Made by a program: the position numbers and the translations under genes. Shown one piece after another: positions 6,661-14,462 of a stretch of DNA of 42,276 nucleotides. The notes beneath the pieces were generated by a model. That model searched no databases. It saw only the letters and a program-made list of their open reading frames with translations, and was not told the DNA's origin. Source of the stretch: a virus; IMG/VR virus record IMGVR_UViG_3300042475_003318, positions 1-42,276 of that record; one strand, 5' to 3'. Position 1 is the first letter of the stretch. Each line of letters opens with the position of its first letter.

Positions 6661-7421
6661 AAGCGTGCATTGTTTACCTAGTGGATACCAGTGATGTTGA
6701 GAATTTCAAGAAAAGCCTGGAGTCTCTGTCAAGATCAAAAGCCCTGTCCAAGTATCCAATCTACGCATTCTACGAGGATACTCTTAGCAAGGAGATTCGC
6801 CAGCAGATCTCAGAGGTCTATGACGTGAGGTTCTCATTGGTTGAGTTCGTGCTTCCAAAGTATCCGCCTGAGATTCAATGCCAGATCAAGGAGGACTTCT
6901 ATGTGGATGTCACACCCTATCCATTCACCATGGGCTACCGACACATGTGTCGCTTCTTCTCTGGCGAGATCTTCAAACGTTGGGAACTGGCTGACTACGA
7001 CTATGCCTTGAGACTGGACACCGATTCATTCTTGCTTGAACCCATCAATGATGTGTTTGAAGCCATGGCTGATGAGAAAGCTGTGTACGGCTACAGGATG
7101 GAGAACGGCGATCACCCCACCTGCTATGCTGGGTTCTATGACACTTTCAAGGAGGCCGTTGAGTCACTGGGTTTTGTCTACCACCCACCTGACGAGATCG
7201 GCAAGGTCTACTACAGCAACTGGGAGGTGTTCGACCTGAGATTTTTCCGCAGTGAGTTGCACACCAGGGTGTACAAACACATTGACATGAGCGGTGGCAT
7301 CTTTATTCACCGATGGGGTGATCACATCTTTCGGTACACCTTTCTGAGACAGTTTGACTGCCGCGTCAAACAATTCCTGTTCAACTATGGTCACGGTCAC
7401 GACACTTTTCTGAAGCCATGA
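6657..7421 (+). CDS. GT15-like (KRE2/MNT1-type) alpha-mannosyltransferase homologue
   Basis: A 254-residue protein with the landmarks of glycosyltransferase family 15: MGYRHMCRFFSGEIFKRWEL leading to the metal-binding YALRLDTDSFLL, then YYSNWEVFDLRFFRS and MSGGIFIHRWGDHIFR. In fungi GT15 enzymes are Golgi alpha-1,2-mannosyltransferases. Here there is no membrane anchor, so a soluble cytoplasmic enzyme using GDP-mannose or a related donor is the best guess. It is coupled by ATGA to both the GT2-like gene before and the radical SAM gene after. I am confident in the fold and moderately so in the family. Confidence 0.7.
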   Translation: MKACIVYLVDTSDVENFKKSLESLSRSKALSKYPIYAFYEDTLSKEIRQQISEVYDVRFSLVEFVLPKYPPEIQCQIKEDFYVDVTPYPFTMGYRHMCRFFSGEIFKRWELADYDYALRLDTDSFLLEPINDVFEAMADEKAVYGYRMENGDHPTCYAGFYDTFKEAVESLGFVYHPPDEIGKVYYSNWEVFDLRFFRSELHTRVYKHIDMSGGIFIHRWGDHIFRYTFLRQFDCRVKQFLFNYGHGHDTFLKP

Positions 7422-8869
7422 CATTTATCATTCCTCCATCACCCTTTCTCCTTGACGAGAGGGTCTTCATGTCACTTGGCATCCTCAAGGTTGCTGCAGT
7501 GGCCAAGCAGCTTGGCTACACTCCACACGTGTTGGACCTCTCTGGCGTAAGGAACTACATGGACGTCATCGATGACGTTCTCAAGTCCACCAAGCCCAAC
7601 AGCATCTTTGCCATTACTGCCACCACACCTCAGTTCCCCTCTGTCTTTGAGATTTGTGGCAAGCTAAGAGCCCATGGCCACAGAGTCATACTGGGTGGGC
7701 CACATCCCACCATGGTGATGAGTGCAGACAAGAGAGGTCTGGCAAGAGCCCGGATGCATGCCCAGCGTGTTTTGGCTTGCGCAGACACAGTAGTGACCGG
7801 CGATGGTGAATTGGCCTTCAAACAGTCACTGGAGATGACTGAGAGAGGTGGTGGCTGGTTGGACGCTGATGATCCCAAGACTGGTCTCTTCATGACCCAT
7901 GACCAGTTCAATGACAGTCCATGGCCTGCCAGAGACCTGGTTGACGTAAGCTCCTATCACTATGATATCAGTGGCAAGAGGTCACTCTCAGTGATTGGTC
8001 AGCTGGGTTGTCCCATGGCCTGTGCATTCTGCAGTGGCCGTAACTCTCCCACATTCAGACGCATTCGCCTTCGCAGTGCCACGAATGTGGTTGCTGAGAT
8101 CGAACACCTTGTCAAGGAGTATGGCATTGAGGGTGTGATGTTCTATGATGATGAGCTCAACATCAACAATGCCTTTACTGAGCTCATGACCTCCCTTATC
8201 GACATGCAAGACAGGTTGGGCAAGGGTCTGGCATTTCGTGGCTTTGTCAAGAGTGAGCTCTTCACTGATGCCCATGCCAAGCTTATGGCACAGGCTGGAT
8301 TCAAGACCCTGCTCTCTGGCTTTGAGAGTGGCTCACCAAGAATTCTCGAGAACATCAACAAGAAGGCCACTGTGGACGACAACACCAGGTGCTTGGACGT
8401 GGCCAGAAAGTACGGCATCCACATGAAGGCCCTTATGTCCATCGGTCATGCTGGTGAGACTGAGGAAACTGTGGACGCCACGCGCCAGTGGATTCTCAAG
8501 GTCCAACCCGAGGACTTCGATGTGACCATCATCACAGTCCTGCCTGGTTCACCTTACTTTGACGCTTCTGTCCAGGTTCCACACCCACTCGGTGAGTCTC
8601 ACTGGGTTTACACGGCCAAGAATGGAGACAAGCTCTACTCAGTCGACATCGATTACTCCAAGACCATGGACTACTACAAGGGTGTTCCAGGCGAGTATGT
8701 GTCATTTGTCTACACCGACGACCTCAGTCCCAAGCAGTTGGTCTCGCTTCGCGACGCCATGGAGAATGAGGTCAGGCCAAAGCTTGGTTTGAAGCCACTG
8801 CAACTGGTCTCGGCCAAGAACTACGACCACTCGATGGGTGCTATCCCGGCTCACATCATGAAGGCGTGA
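7418..8869 (+). CDS. Radical SAM protein with N-terminal B12-binding-like domain
   Basis: A 483-residue protein of the RimO/HpnJ-like superfamily layout. Residues 1-130 form a Rossmann-like domain with VILGGPHPT and TGDGE; the cobalamin motif DxHxxG is not evident, so binding of B12 is uncertain. The 4Fe-4S cluster motif is GCPMACAFC (Cys198, Cys202, Cys205). VMFYDDELNIN, LLSGFESGS and HAGETEET are later radical SAM barrel landmarks. It should generate a 5'-deoxyadenosyl radical and modify a sugar, lipid or cofactor. Sitting inside a run of glycosyltransferases with ATGA coupling, it may modify a glycan or lipid carrier. Confidence 0.8.
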   Translation: MTFIIPPSPFLLDERVFMSLGILKVAAVAKQLGYTPHVLDLSGVRNYMDVIDDVLKSTKPNSIFAITATTPQFPSVFEICGKLRAHGHRVILGGPHPTMVMSADKRGLARARMHAQRVLACADTVVTGDGELAFKQSLEMTERGGGWLDADDPKTGLFMTHDQFNDSPWPARDLVDVSSYHYDISGKRSLSVIGQLGCPMACAFCSGRNSPTFRRIRLRSATNVVAEIEHLVKEYGIEGVMFYDDELNINNAFTELMTSLIDMQDRLGKGLAFRGFVKSELFTDAHAKLMAQAGFKTLLSGFESGSPRILENINKKATVDDNTRCLDVARKYGIHMKALMSIGHAGETEETVDATRQWILKVQPEDFDVTIITVLPGSPYFDASVQVPHPLGESHWVYTAKNGDKLYSVDIDYSKTMDYYKGVPGEYVSFVYTDDLSPKQLVSLRDAMENEVRPKLGLKPLQLVSAKNYDHSMGAIPAHIMKA

Positions 8870-8894
8870 TCCTTAGAAGGAGTGTAAATAAGGC

Positions 8895-9164
8895 ATGGGT
8901 AATGCCGCTAAGACACGCCGCGCTGATAGAAAAGAGGCGAGACAAACCAAGAAAGCTGACATCCAGAGTGGCGACTCCAGAAAGGAGGCCAGAGATGCAA
9001 AGCATGCCCTTAAGTCCACTGACAGAGCCCAGTGGAAGGCAGAAGGCAAGAGCATTGGCCAGTCGATAGCTTCTGATTCAGATGCTGTTGGCCAGGCCAT
9101 TTCTGATGCTACCACTGATGTGGCCAAGGACATTGCTGATAACCCAGAGGATCTTGTGGGTTAA
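8895..9164 (+). CDS. Small charged Ala-rich hypothetical protein
   Basis: An 89-residue protein with a strongly basic N-terminal half (many Lys/Arg/Ala, helical) and an acidic, Ser/Asp-rich C-terminal half. It is one of the few genes here with a good Shine-Dalgarno sequence (AGAAGGAG at 8875-8882). That could mean high expression, as for a structural or DNA-associated protein. No family recognised. Confidence 0.55.
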   Translation: MGNAAKTRRADRKEARQTKKADIQSGDSRKEARDAKHALKSTDRAQWKAEGKSIGQSIASDSDAVGQAISDATTDVAKDIADNPEDLVG

Positions 9165-9184
9165 ATTGCCGTGTTCTTACATCC

Positions 9185-10177
9185 ATGCGAGTACTACTGA
9201 CTGGTGGGGCTGGCTTTATAGGCCACCATCTTCTTGAGCACCTGTGGAAAAACACTGACTGGGAGATAGTCGTGTTGGACCGGCTGGATTCAGCTGGCAA
9301 TCTCAACAGGATCACTGACATCGAGTGCTTTGATGCAAACAAGCATCGGCTCAAGGTGGTCTACCACAACCTCCGTGCCAGTATCAACCAGTCAGTGGCA
9401 CGCAACATCGGCCCGATTGACATCATCCTTCACCTGGCTGCAGCATCCCACGTGAATCGGTCAATCAGTGACCCCATGTCCTTTGTTGAGGACAACGTGG
9501 TGGGTACAGTCAATCTCCTTCAGTATGCTCGTGGGTTGAAAAACCTCAAGACTTTTGTCAACTTCTCCACTGATGAGGTCTTTGGTCCAGCACCAGACGG
9601 CGTCTCATTCAAGGAGGACGACCGCTACAACAGCGGCAATCCCTATGCTGCGTCCAAGGCCGCAGCTGAGGAATTCTGTGTGGCCTTTCACAACACCTAT
9701 GGGTTGCCAGTCATCAACACTCACACCATGAATGTGTTTGGTGAGAGACAGGATCCTGAAAAGTTTGTGCCCATGACCATACGCAAGGTCATGGCCGGTG
9801 AGACAGTCTTCATTCACTCTGACCAAACTTGTACCAGAAGCTCCAGCCGATTCTACATCCATGCTCGCAACGTGGCTGCTGCTGTCCTTCACATCCTGAA
9901 GCATGGATCAAGAGCTGGCGAGAAGTACAACATCGCTGGTGAGATGGAACTGACCAACCTTGAAGTTGCCTTTATCATTGCTGATACTCTTGGCCAGAAG
10001 TTGAACTATGTGATGGTAAGCCCAGATAAGAGTGATCGCCCTGGTGTGGACATGCGCTACGCGTTGGACGATTCTAAGATGAAGTCGTTGGGTTGGAAGA
10101 TACCAATGCCACTCAGTGAGTCGCTGAAGTCAACAATCCTTTGGACAAAAAATAACGCCGATAAGTGGCTTATCTAG
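9185..10177 (+). CDS. dTDP-glucose 4,6-dehydratase-like SDR (RmlB-type)
   Basis: A 330-residue extended SDR of the length and motif set of RmlB-like dehydratases. LLTGGAGFIG is the NAD loop; HLAAASHVNRSI and NFSTDEVFG carry the Thr-Asp-Glu dehydratase triad; NPYAASKAAAE holds the catalytic Tyr and Lys. RFYIHARNVAAAV, YNIAGEMELTN and DRPGVDMRYALD complete the family pattern. It probably removes water from a nucleotide-bound hexose to give a 4-keto-6-deoxy sugar, which the RmlD-like SDR at 2341 could reduce. The intact Asp-Glu pair argues for dehydratase activity rather than simple epimerase. It ends a transcription unit (terminator at 10233). Confidence 0.8.
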   Translation: MRVLLTGGAGFIGHHLLEHLWKNTDWEIVVLDRLDSAGNLNRITDIECFDANKHRLKVVYHNLRASINQSVARNIGPIDIILHLAAASHVNRSISDPMSFVEDNVVGTVNLLQYARGLKNLKTFVNFSTDEVFGPAPDGVSFKEDDRYNSGNPYAASKAAAEEFCVAFHNTYGLPVINTHTMNVFGERQDPEKFVPMTIRKVMAGETVFIHSDQTCTRSSSRFYIHARNVAAAVLHILKHGSRAGEKYNIAGEMELTNLEVAFIIADTLGQKLNYVMVSPDKSDRPGVDMRYALDDSKMKSLGWKIPMPLSESLKSTILWTKNNADKWLI

Positions 10178-10188
10178 TTCTTTAGAAC

Positions 10189-10211
10189 AGATGCACGCGT
10201 CCTGCATCTGG
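10189..10211 (+). other. Perfect 8-bp stem-loop after the RmlB-like gene
   Basis: CAGATGCA and TGCATCTG flank a 7-nt loop. A smaller GTTC/GAAC hairpin precedes it. There is no T-run, so on its own it is not a terminator; it may protect the 3' end of the mRNA or add to the terminator at 10233. Confidence 0.4.
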
Positions 10212-10232
10212 GTAGTTAGTCATCTGCAGTTA

Positions 10233-10268
10233 GTGGGTGTCAGGCTGAGTGGCCTGACACCCACTTTT
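10233..10268 (+). terminator. Strong rho-independent terminator
   Basis: GTGGGTGTCAGGC (10233-10245) pairs perfectly with GCCTGACACCCAC (10252-10264) across a 6-nt loop, followed by TTTT. The next gene starts 12 nt later, so it must be transcribed by readthrough or from a promoter overlapping this hairpin. Confidence 0.85.
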
Positions 10269-10279
10269 GGTATCTAGTT

Positions 10280-11152
10280 GTGGACATCAACGACTGGATT
10301 AGGACTAAACTTGAGTCATCAGAACCTTTCTCCTTGGTTCGTATAGGCAACACAGAGGGATATGTGTTGGAGTCACTTCACAACAGGATTGTGGATCCAT
10401 GGCCACACATAAATGATGGTTGGTTGGCCTATGGTGGTGTTTATCCAACCACACCTGAGTATGTGTTGACCACATGGAAGTCCACCATGATAGGTGCCAT
10501 ACAGGCGGCTGATGTTGTGGGTTGGGTGGACATATCAGGCAACGTGTCCAGAAACGTGGCTTTTCAAGAGGAATGTGGTTGTGTGAACAAGCCCCAGTTC
10601 AGTGGGTTGGAAGGTATCAGCATACTTGACCCTGGTACCTTGTTGAAGTATGACAGACCCTGGACCACGGCGTTGGCCAACAAGCGTGTGTTGGTGGTCT
10701 CGTCCCACTACCACAGCATAAGGAAGCAATGGCCAAACATGGACCAGATATGGGGCCAACACAGGGACATCATAGCGCCGTTCAATCTGGCGGATGTGAT
10801 TCGATCACCTTACAATCCATCTATCGACGACAGGCAGTACCAACCCACATGGCATGGCACAGTGGAGCACCTTTGTGAGTTGATGTCTGAGGTGGACTAC
10901 GATGTGGCCTTGATAGGTGCAGGATCCATGGCCCCTGCACTTGCTCAACATGCCAAACTTTCTGGCAAGGTTGGCATCACACTATGTGGAACCACTCAGC
11001 TGTTCTTTGGCCTTATGGGTTCAAGGTGGGCCAAACAGCCTGAACACACCGACTGTAGGAAATACTTCAACGGGGCCTGGTGTTACCCAGACCCCGTTGA
11101 TCGTCCTCAAAAAGTTGAGGTTATGGATCGATTGGAGTTAGCCTACTGGTAG
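10280..11152 (+). CDS. GT-D-fold glycosyltransferase
   Basis: A 290-residue protein with a GTG start right after the terminator. SLVRIGNTEGYVLES near residue 18 corresponds to the R-x-G-(D/N)-x-E nucleotide-sugar loop of GT-D enzymes (DUF1792-type). VLVVSSHYHSIRKQW and DVALIGAGSMAPALAQHA match the later donor-binding and Gly-rich segments, where these enzymes have a conserved cytosine/uracil-site loop. It probably adds a sugar to a glycan chain. The family assignment rests on motif order only. Two Cys-containing segments are phage-specific. Confidence 0.6.
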   Translation: MDINDWIRTKLESSEPFSLVRIGNTEGYVLESLHNRIVDPWPHINDGWLAYGGVYPTTPEYVLTTWKSTMIGAIQAADVVGWVDISGNVSRNVAFQEECGCVNKPQFSGLEGISILDPGTLLKYDRPWTTALANKRVLVVSSHYHSIRKQWPNMDQIWGQHRDIIAPFNLADVIRSPYNPSIDDRQYQPTWHGTVEHLCELMSEVDYDVALIGAGSMAPALAQHAKLSGKVGITLCGTTQLFFGLMGSRWAKQPEHTDCRKYFNGAWCYPDPVDRPQKVEVMDRLELAYW

Positions 11153-11189
11153 ATAAAATCAGGTTTACCTGGTCAACTCAAGTCTTACC

Positions 11190-11666
11190 ATGGCTAGCAT
11201 GTCAGACATCCTCCGTGATTTCACGCCGAATGAGCTCAAGGTTTTCAAGTGCTTTGTCAATCCAAAGTACCCGTCGGCCATCAGATCACTTCCTGCTGTG
11301 GTCAAAGAGTCTGGTCTTGAAGAGAGCGAGGTCCTCAAGATCTATGCGACCTATGACCAGATCCTCTTCAGCCCAGTCGATGACACTGAGAACAAGTGGT
11401 GCTTCAACGTCACCCTCTTTGCCAAGAAGTTTGCAGAGAAGTATCCTGACATCTTCGAGAAGTTCGAAGTCTCCAACACTGCCCTTGGCGTGATTATTGT
11501 GCCCAAGAATGTTGGGCCTGAGGTTCTTGGCCAGATCATCAGCCAGATCTCTGAGACTGACCAGACAGCACCTGGAATCAGTGAGCTGCTTACCACACTA
11601 AACAACTTGCTCAGTTCCAAGCGTGGTGACAGCACCAACAAGGGTATCATCTCCTTCTCAGCCTAG
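11190..11666 (+). CDS. Hypothetical protein, possible winged-helix N-terminus
   Basis: A 158-residue protein. The N-terminal 85 residues read as a helical domain with LTPNEL-like start (FTPNELKVFKCF...LPAVVKESGLEESEVLKIY), which resembles a winged-helix DNA-binding domain. The C-terminal half is Ile/Leu/Ser-rich with no clear motif. It could be a regulator, but no family is recognised. Its end overlaps by 9 nt the minus-strand glycosyltransferase remnant. Confidence 0.55.
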   Translation: MASMSDILRDFTPNELKVFKCFVNPKYPSAIRSLPAVVKESGLEESEVLKIYATYDQILFSPVDDTENKWCFNVTLFAKKFAEKYPDIFEKFEVSNTALGVIIVPKNVGPEVLGQIISQISETDQTAPGISELLTTLNNLLSSKRGDSTNKGIISFSA

Positions 11667-11825
11667 TCGGCCCAAGGATCTCAGTCTGTCACTGTCCACA
11701 GCAATCTGCTGGAAGAGCCAGTTGTAGTTGTGTCTCTCTGCATACTTCCTGATGTGTGGATGGGTCAGCTTGGCCATGTCGTGGAAGACTGAACCGAATG
11801 TGACCGTGTAGACTAGTCTCTTCAC
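11658..11825 (-). pseudogene. Truncated glycosyltransferase remnant
   Basis: Read from GTG 11825 leftwards this frame codes 55 residues: VKRLVYTVTFGSVFHDMAKL, then THPHIRKYAERHNYNW, then a stop. This aligns with the first ~40 residues of the intact GT at 203-904 (MKRLVYTVAYG...THP...YAARHG). The DxD motif and the whole catalytic core are missing. It looks like the 5' end of a paralogous GT gene left after deletion. A short peptide may still be made, but enzymatic function is excluded. Confidence 0.65.
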
Positions 11826-11853
11826 TCTGACAAGAACCTCTTGTAATTAGGGT

Positions 11854-12183
11854 GTGGCTTCTATAGACGAATTGGACTTCGCTAACGGCCTTGTATTTCA
11901 AATACGGAACAAAGGCTCTCTGGTCCCTGTGCTTCTTAAGATTGAGTCACCTCGAATAGCCACACAGATCAACACAGCTCCCTCTTTCTACGAGGACCTA
12001 GGCATAGACAAGGTGGCGATTGTCCACTATGACGAGTCTGAGACCACCTATCAGATACAGCGAATCACTGACGTGGTTATGTTTAAGGATGGTGACAGCA
12101 CCACTGCCAAGAAAGCTTTAGACACCATTGTCAGTGAGGGTCGTCTGCTGCACTTCATAACGGCTTCTCTAGACTTGCGTTAG
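11854..12183 (+). CDS. Hypothetical protein
   Basis: A 109-residue protein starting with GTG in the context TAATTAGGGTGTG, shared with the genes at 35138 and 39733. It is mixed alpha/beta and acidic, with no motif I recognise. Its stop is followed by the 333-bp non-coding regulatory block. Confidence 0.55.
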   Translation: MASIDELDFANGLVFQIRNKGSLVPVLLKIESPRIATQINTAPSFYEDLGIDKVAIVHYDESETTYQIQRITDVVMFKDGDSTTAKKALDTIVSEGRLLHFITASLDLR

Positions 12184-12209
12184 TCCATAAGTCCATTGCC
12201 AGATTTTTT

Positions 12210-12248
12210 CAATGCAGAGCGCCATTCCATGTTAGTATCTACCCCGCG
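12210..12248 (+). repeat. Bipartite direct repeat, copy 1
   Basis: CAATGCAGAGCGC, 13 unrelated bases, then TATCTACCCCGCG. Copy 2 has the same halves and the same spacer length with different spacer sequence, so the halves, not the spacer, are conserved. That is what a two-part protein-binding site would look like. Confidence 0.8.
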
Positions 12249-12304
12249 AATTATAAGACACAACCAAGTCACGCGGGGTATAAGCACTAGGTACCACAAA
12301 TAAG

Positions 12305-12318
12305 ATGAACCGGTTCAT
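12305..12318. promoter_or_regulatory. 14-bp palindrome, candidate operator
   Basis: ATGAACCGGTTCAT is a perfect palindrome in the non-coding block between the two direct repeats. Symmetry and position suggest a binding site for a dimeric regulator; there is no direct evidence. Confidence 0.45.
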
Positions 12319-12408
12319 TATTTTTGTCTCTTTTAGCTAGATAGATTAGACTATTAAGACAGTTTAAGACTATAAAACGAACATAAGCGGCACACAAGGT
12401 TTTCCATT

Positions 12409-12447
12409 CAATGCAGAGCGCTGTTTTATAACACTATCTACCCCGCG
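12409..12447 (+). repeat. Bipartite direct repeat, copy 2
   Basis: Second copy of CAATGCAGAGCGC-N13-TATCTACCCCGCG, 199 bp after the first. It lies 36 bp upstream of the promoter for the gene at 12518. Confidence 0.8.
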
Positions 12448-12482
12448 TGTATTGTCAATAAAAACGAAATAGCCTTTTTAGT

Positions 12483-12511
12483 TTGTACACCGATTTTTTG
12501 CTGGATAGACT
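12483..12511 (+). promoter_or_regulatory. Weak promoter, leaderless position
   Basis: TTGTAC, 17 bp, TAGACT. The GTG start at 12518 begins 7 nt after the -10 box, so transcription would start on the start codon. The boxes are weaker than in the related promoters at 14212, 26233 and 33058. Confidence 0.4.
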
Positions 12512-12517
12512 TCAGCC

Positions 12518-12739
12518 GTGAAAATAAACCTGGAGTTTAATCTTCCTGAAGAAACCAACGAATGCAAAAGAGCTGTGCAAGGTCTAAACTTGTGCTCCGT
12601 TCTGAGTGAGGTGGACAACCAGTTGAGAGACTGGCTGAAACACGGCCACAACTTTGCCACAGCCACCGAGGCCTTGGAGGCCACAAGAAACTACTTGACT
12701 CAGGCTCTTGTTGACAGAGACATAAATATCCACGAATAA
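12518..12739 (+). CDS. Small conserved phage protein
   Basis: A 73-residue protein from GTG 12518 with the pattern F.LPEE..E...AV.G......L.E.D..LR.W.KHG, seen in a widespread family of small phage proteins of unknown role. Charged and probably helical. It is the first gene after the regulatory block and likely an early gene. The start codon coincides with the predicted transcription start. Confidence 0.65.
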   Translation: MKINLEFNLPEETNECKRAVQGLNLCSVLSEVDNQLRDWLKHGHNFATATEALEATRNYLTQALVDRDINIHE

Positions 12740-12741
12740 TG

Positions 12742-12770
12742 TTTACAATTTCCTAGGGTCCAAGTAAGGT
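12742..12770 (+). promoter_or_regulatory. Sigma70-like promoter upstream of uvsE
   Basis: TTTACA, 17 bp, TAAGGT. The -35 box and the GGGTCCAAG just before the -10 match the other early-type promoters of the window. The -10 is degenerate. The ATG at 12781 lies 10 nt downstream of the -10, leaving almost no leader. Confidence 0.55.
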
Positions 12771-12780
12771 TCTCGTCCTG

Positions 12781-13659
12781 ATGACTGGACGCCTTGGCCT
12801 CTGCTGCATGTGGGACAACGATCGCACCTTCCCACTTCGAACCATGACCCTCGCCAGCTACAAGAAAGCTGGCTCTGACGGTCCTCAGAAACTCGCAGAG
12901 GTTGTCTTGCACAATGTCAGTCAGATCCGTGCAATGATCAACCTCTGCGAGCAGCGTGGCTGGAACTACCGCATTCCTCAGACGGTGTTCCCTCTCATGG
13001 GCATGCCAGGTTTTGAGCTCAAGCCACACGAACTTCCGCTGTGGCCACTTATCCAAAAGGTGTTTGCTGGTATCGCGAATGAACGTGGCCGTGTTCGTCT
13101 GTCCATGCACCCCACGGCCTTCTGCATCCCTGGCTCTGACAACCCCAAGACAGTCACAGCAGCTCTCTCAGAGTTGGAGTTGTCCTCTCAAATTCTTGAC
13201 CTCTGTGGTGCTCCACGTGGCCACGAATCGCCCATCAACATTCACATGGGCTGTTCCACCGGCGGCCTGGAAGCCACCATGGATCGTTTCAAGGCCAGTC
13301 TCGATCGTATGTCTGGCCCAGTTCGCCACCGGTTGGTTCTGGAGAATGACGACAAGGGCGAGTGGAATACGTACACTCTCTTTCAGCTCGGTTGGAAGGG
13401 CCCTATCACATTCGACTACCACCATCACATGTGCAATCCTGGACAATGGTCAGAATACCAGGCTTTCTCACTGGCCCTGTCCTCGTGGGGTGCGGTTCGT
13501 CCACTCTTTCATTACTCCGAACCTGACCCCACCAATTCTAACCATCGTGCCCACTGCGAGATGCCCACTCGCCGTGCCAACGACTATGGTGCCTTGTTCG
13601 ACCTTGACATCGAGCTCAAGGGCAAGAGCAAAGCCATCGAAGCCTACGAATCCTTGTGA
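12781..13659 (+). CDS. uvsE: UV DNA damage endonuclease (UvsE/UVDE family)
   Basis: A 292-residue TIM-barrel repair enzyme. Family motifs visible in order: RLGLCCMW at the N-terminus, RLSMHPTAFCIPG near 102, INIHMGCSTGG near 153, RLVLENDDKGEW near 182, and FDYHHHMCNPGQ near 210, which supply the His, Glu and Asp ligands for the metal cluster. The enzyme nicks DNA 5' of UV photoproducts and abasic sites, starting alternative excision repair. Length matches the bacterial family. A promoter lies immediately upstream with almost no untranslated leader. Likely function: protects phage DNA from UV, suggesting a sunlit habitat. Confidence 0.85.
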   Translation: MTGRLGLCCMWDNDRTFPLRTMTLASYKKAGSDGPQKLAEVVLHNVSQIRAMINLCEQRGWNYRIPQTVFPLMGMPGFELKPHELPLWPLIQKVFAGIANERGRVRLSMHPTAFCIPGSDNPKTVTAALSELELSSQILDLCGAPRGHESPINIHMGCSTGGLEATMDRFKASLDRMSGPVRHRLVLENDDKGEWNTYTLFQLGWKGPITFDYHHHMCNPGQWSEYQAFSLALSSWGAVRPLFHYSEPDPTNSNHRAHCEMPTRRANDYGALFDLDIELKGKSKAIEAYESL

Positions 13660-13663
13660 ATTT

Positions 13664-13909
13664 ATGGCAGACAACTACTATTCAAATGACTTCAGTTACC
13701 TTCGCACCAAGCAAGGTGATGACGCCTACTGGGACGAGCGGACCAAAAGACAGAGGCTTGAAAACATGACGCCTCAGCAACGGGCCAACAACCCAAATGC
13801 TGAGCCCACGGGCCACTTCACTGGCCGATGCAGCAAGTGTGGCAGCAATGATCTCTGGGATGACAACATGCACTATGGATGCAATACTTGTGGGGCCTTC
13901 CTGCTCTAA
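13664..13909 (+). CDS. Small zinc-ribbon protein
   Basis: An 81-residue protein: a polar, charged N-terminus (residues 1-50) followed by a C-terminal zinc ribbon CSKCGSNDLW...YGCNTCGAFLL with two CxxC knuckles. It starts 4 nt after uvsE and probably shares its message. Zinc ribbons of this kind occur in small phage nucleic-acid-binding proteins; function unknown. Confidence 0.65.
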   Translation: MADNYYSNDFSYLRTKQGDDAYWDERTKRQRLENMTPQQRANNPNAEPTGHFTGRCSKCGSNDLWDDNMHYGCNTCGAFLL

Positions 13910-14198
13910 CGAACCACGGCCAAATCTGGTCGTCAGAGTACAGACTAGTTTCTACTCGCCACGTTCAGGAACTCTTGTACGTCAGACCACAGTCAGGGTC
14001 ATGAGACGCCTGAGCAGAGGCCACGACTTCCTGTTTGAGGATGTTTCAATGGTTGGTGCTGACGAGGTCATGCCACGAATCGTCAACCTCGACGAAGTTG
14101 AGGATGGCCTGTACAGAGTGATCACAATCAATGAACGTCTGAACTGGGAGACTGGCTACGTCGACAGCTACGACTACAGGTTGGTGCCCATCGAATAA
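13890..14198 (+). CDS. Conserved phage hypothetical protein
   Basis: From GTG 13890 this frame codes about 102 residues containing FEDVSMVGADEVMPRIVNLD, then EDGLYRVITINERLNWETGY and VDSYDYRLVPIE. This pattern (..VGADEVLPRI.dL....DGLY.V.......WEtG..DdYDY.L.P) is shared by many small phage proteins of unknown function. It overlaps the zinc-ribbon gene by 20 nt; a start at ATG 13875 is an alternative. It precedes the promoter at 14212. Confidence 0.6.
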   Translation: MGPSCSNEPRPNLVVRVQTSFYSPRSGTLVRQTTVRVMRRLSRGHDFLFEDVSMVGADEVMPRIVNLDEVEDGLYRVITINERLNWETGYVDSYDYRLVPIE

Positions 14199-14211
14199 GT
14201 CTAGAATTTTG

Positions 14212-14240
14212 TTTACAAGTGCCTGAGGTCCAGGTATACT
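14212..14240 (+). promoter_or_regulatory. Strong sigma70-like promoter, leaderless
   Basis: TTTACA, 17 bp, TATACT, with GTTTACA and GTATACTC contexts identical to the promoters at 17899, 26233 and 33058. The GTG at 14248 starts 8 nt after the -10, at the expected +1. Confidence 0.8.
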
Positions 14241-14247
14241 CCAACCC

Positions 14248-14454
14248 GTGAATGCTAATTTTTCAAAGGGAACCATCGTCAAGTACAAGACCGGCTGGAT
14301 GCAAGTTCGTGCCGTGTTCAAAAACACCGTGAATCTTGGCCCGATCTTCGGCGGCAAGACCACGGTCAAGAAGGTCAGCCAGTCAGAGGTCTATCCTGAC
14401 TATGACGCCTGGAGTTCTGCCTGGTCGAAGTCAGAAACCTACCAATCGATGTAA
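14248..14454 (+). CDS. Small conserved phage protein, leaderless
   Basis: A 68-residue protein with an SH3-like beta pattern (KGTIVKYKTGWMQVRAVFKNTVNLGPIFG) then a Tyr/Trp-rich tail (YDAWSSAWSKSETYQSM). This type is common in phages, function unknown. The GTG start lies at the predicted transcription start, so the mRNA would have no leader. Confidence 0.65.
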   Translation: MNANFSKGTIVKYKTGWMQVRAVFKNTVNLGPIFGGKTTVKKVSQSEVYPDYDAWSSAWSKSETYQSM

Positions 14455-14462
14455 GCACCCAC

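Larger units (their letters stand above)
12184..12517. promoter_or_regulatory. AT-rich non-coding regulatory block
   Basis: The longest coding-free stretch of the window. It holds two copies of a 39-bp bipartite direct repeat (12210 and 12409), an inverted repeat TACCCCGCG...CGCGGGGTA (12240-12280 region, 23-nt loop), a 14-bp palindrome, and a tandem TTAAGAC pair near 12355-12370. It ends in a promoter feeding the gene at 12518. The layout fits a control region bound by one or more phage or host proteins; a replication origin is possible. No gene is visible in it. Confidence 0.65.

Noticed and set aside
11689-11901. Minus-strand 70-codon frame
   Set aside because: The similarity to a glycosyltransferase lies in another frame (11658-11825); this frame has no recognisable content.
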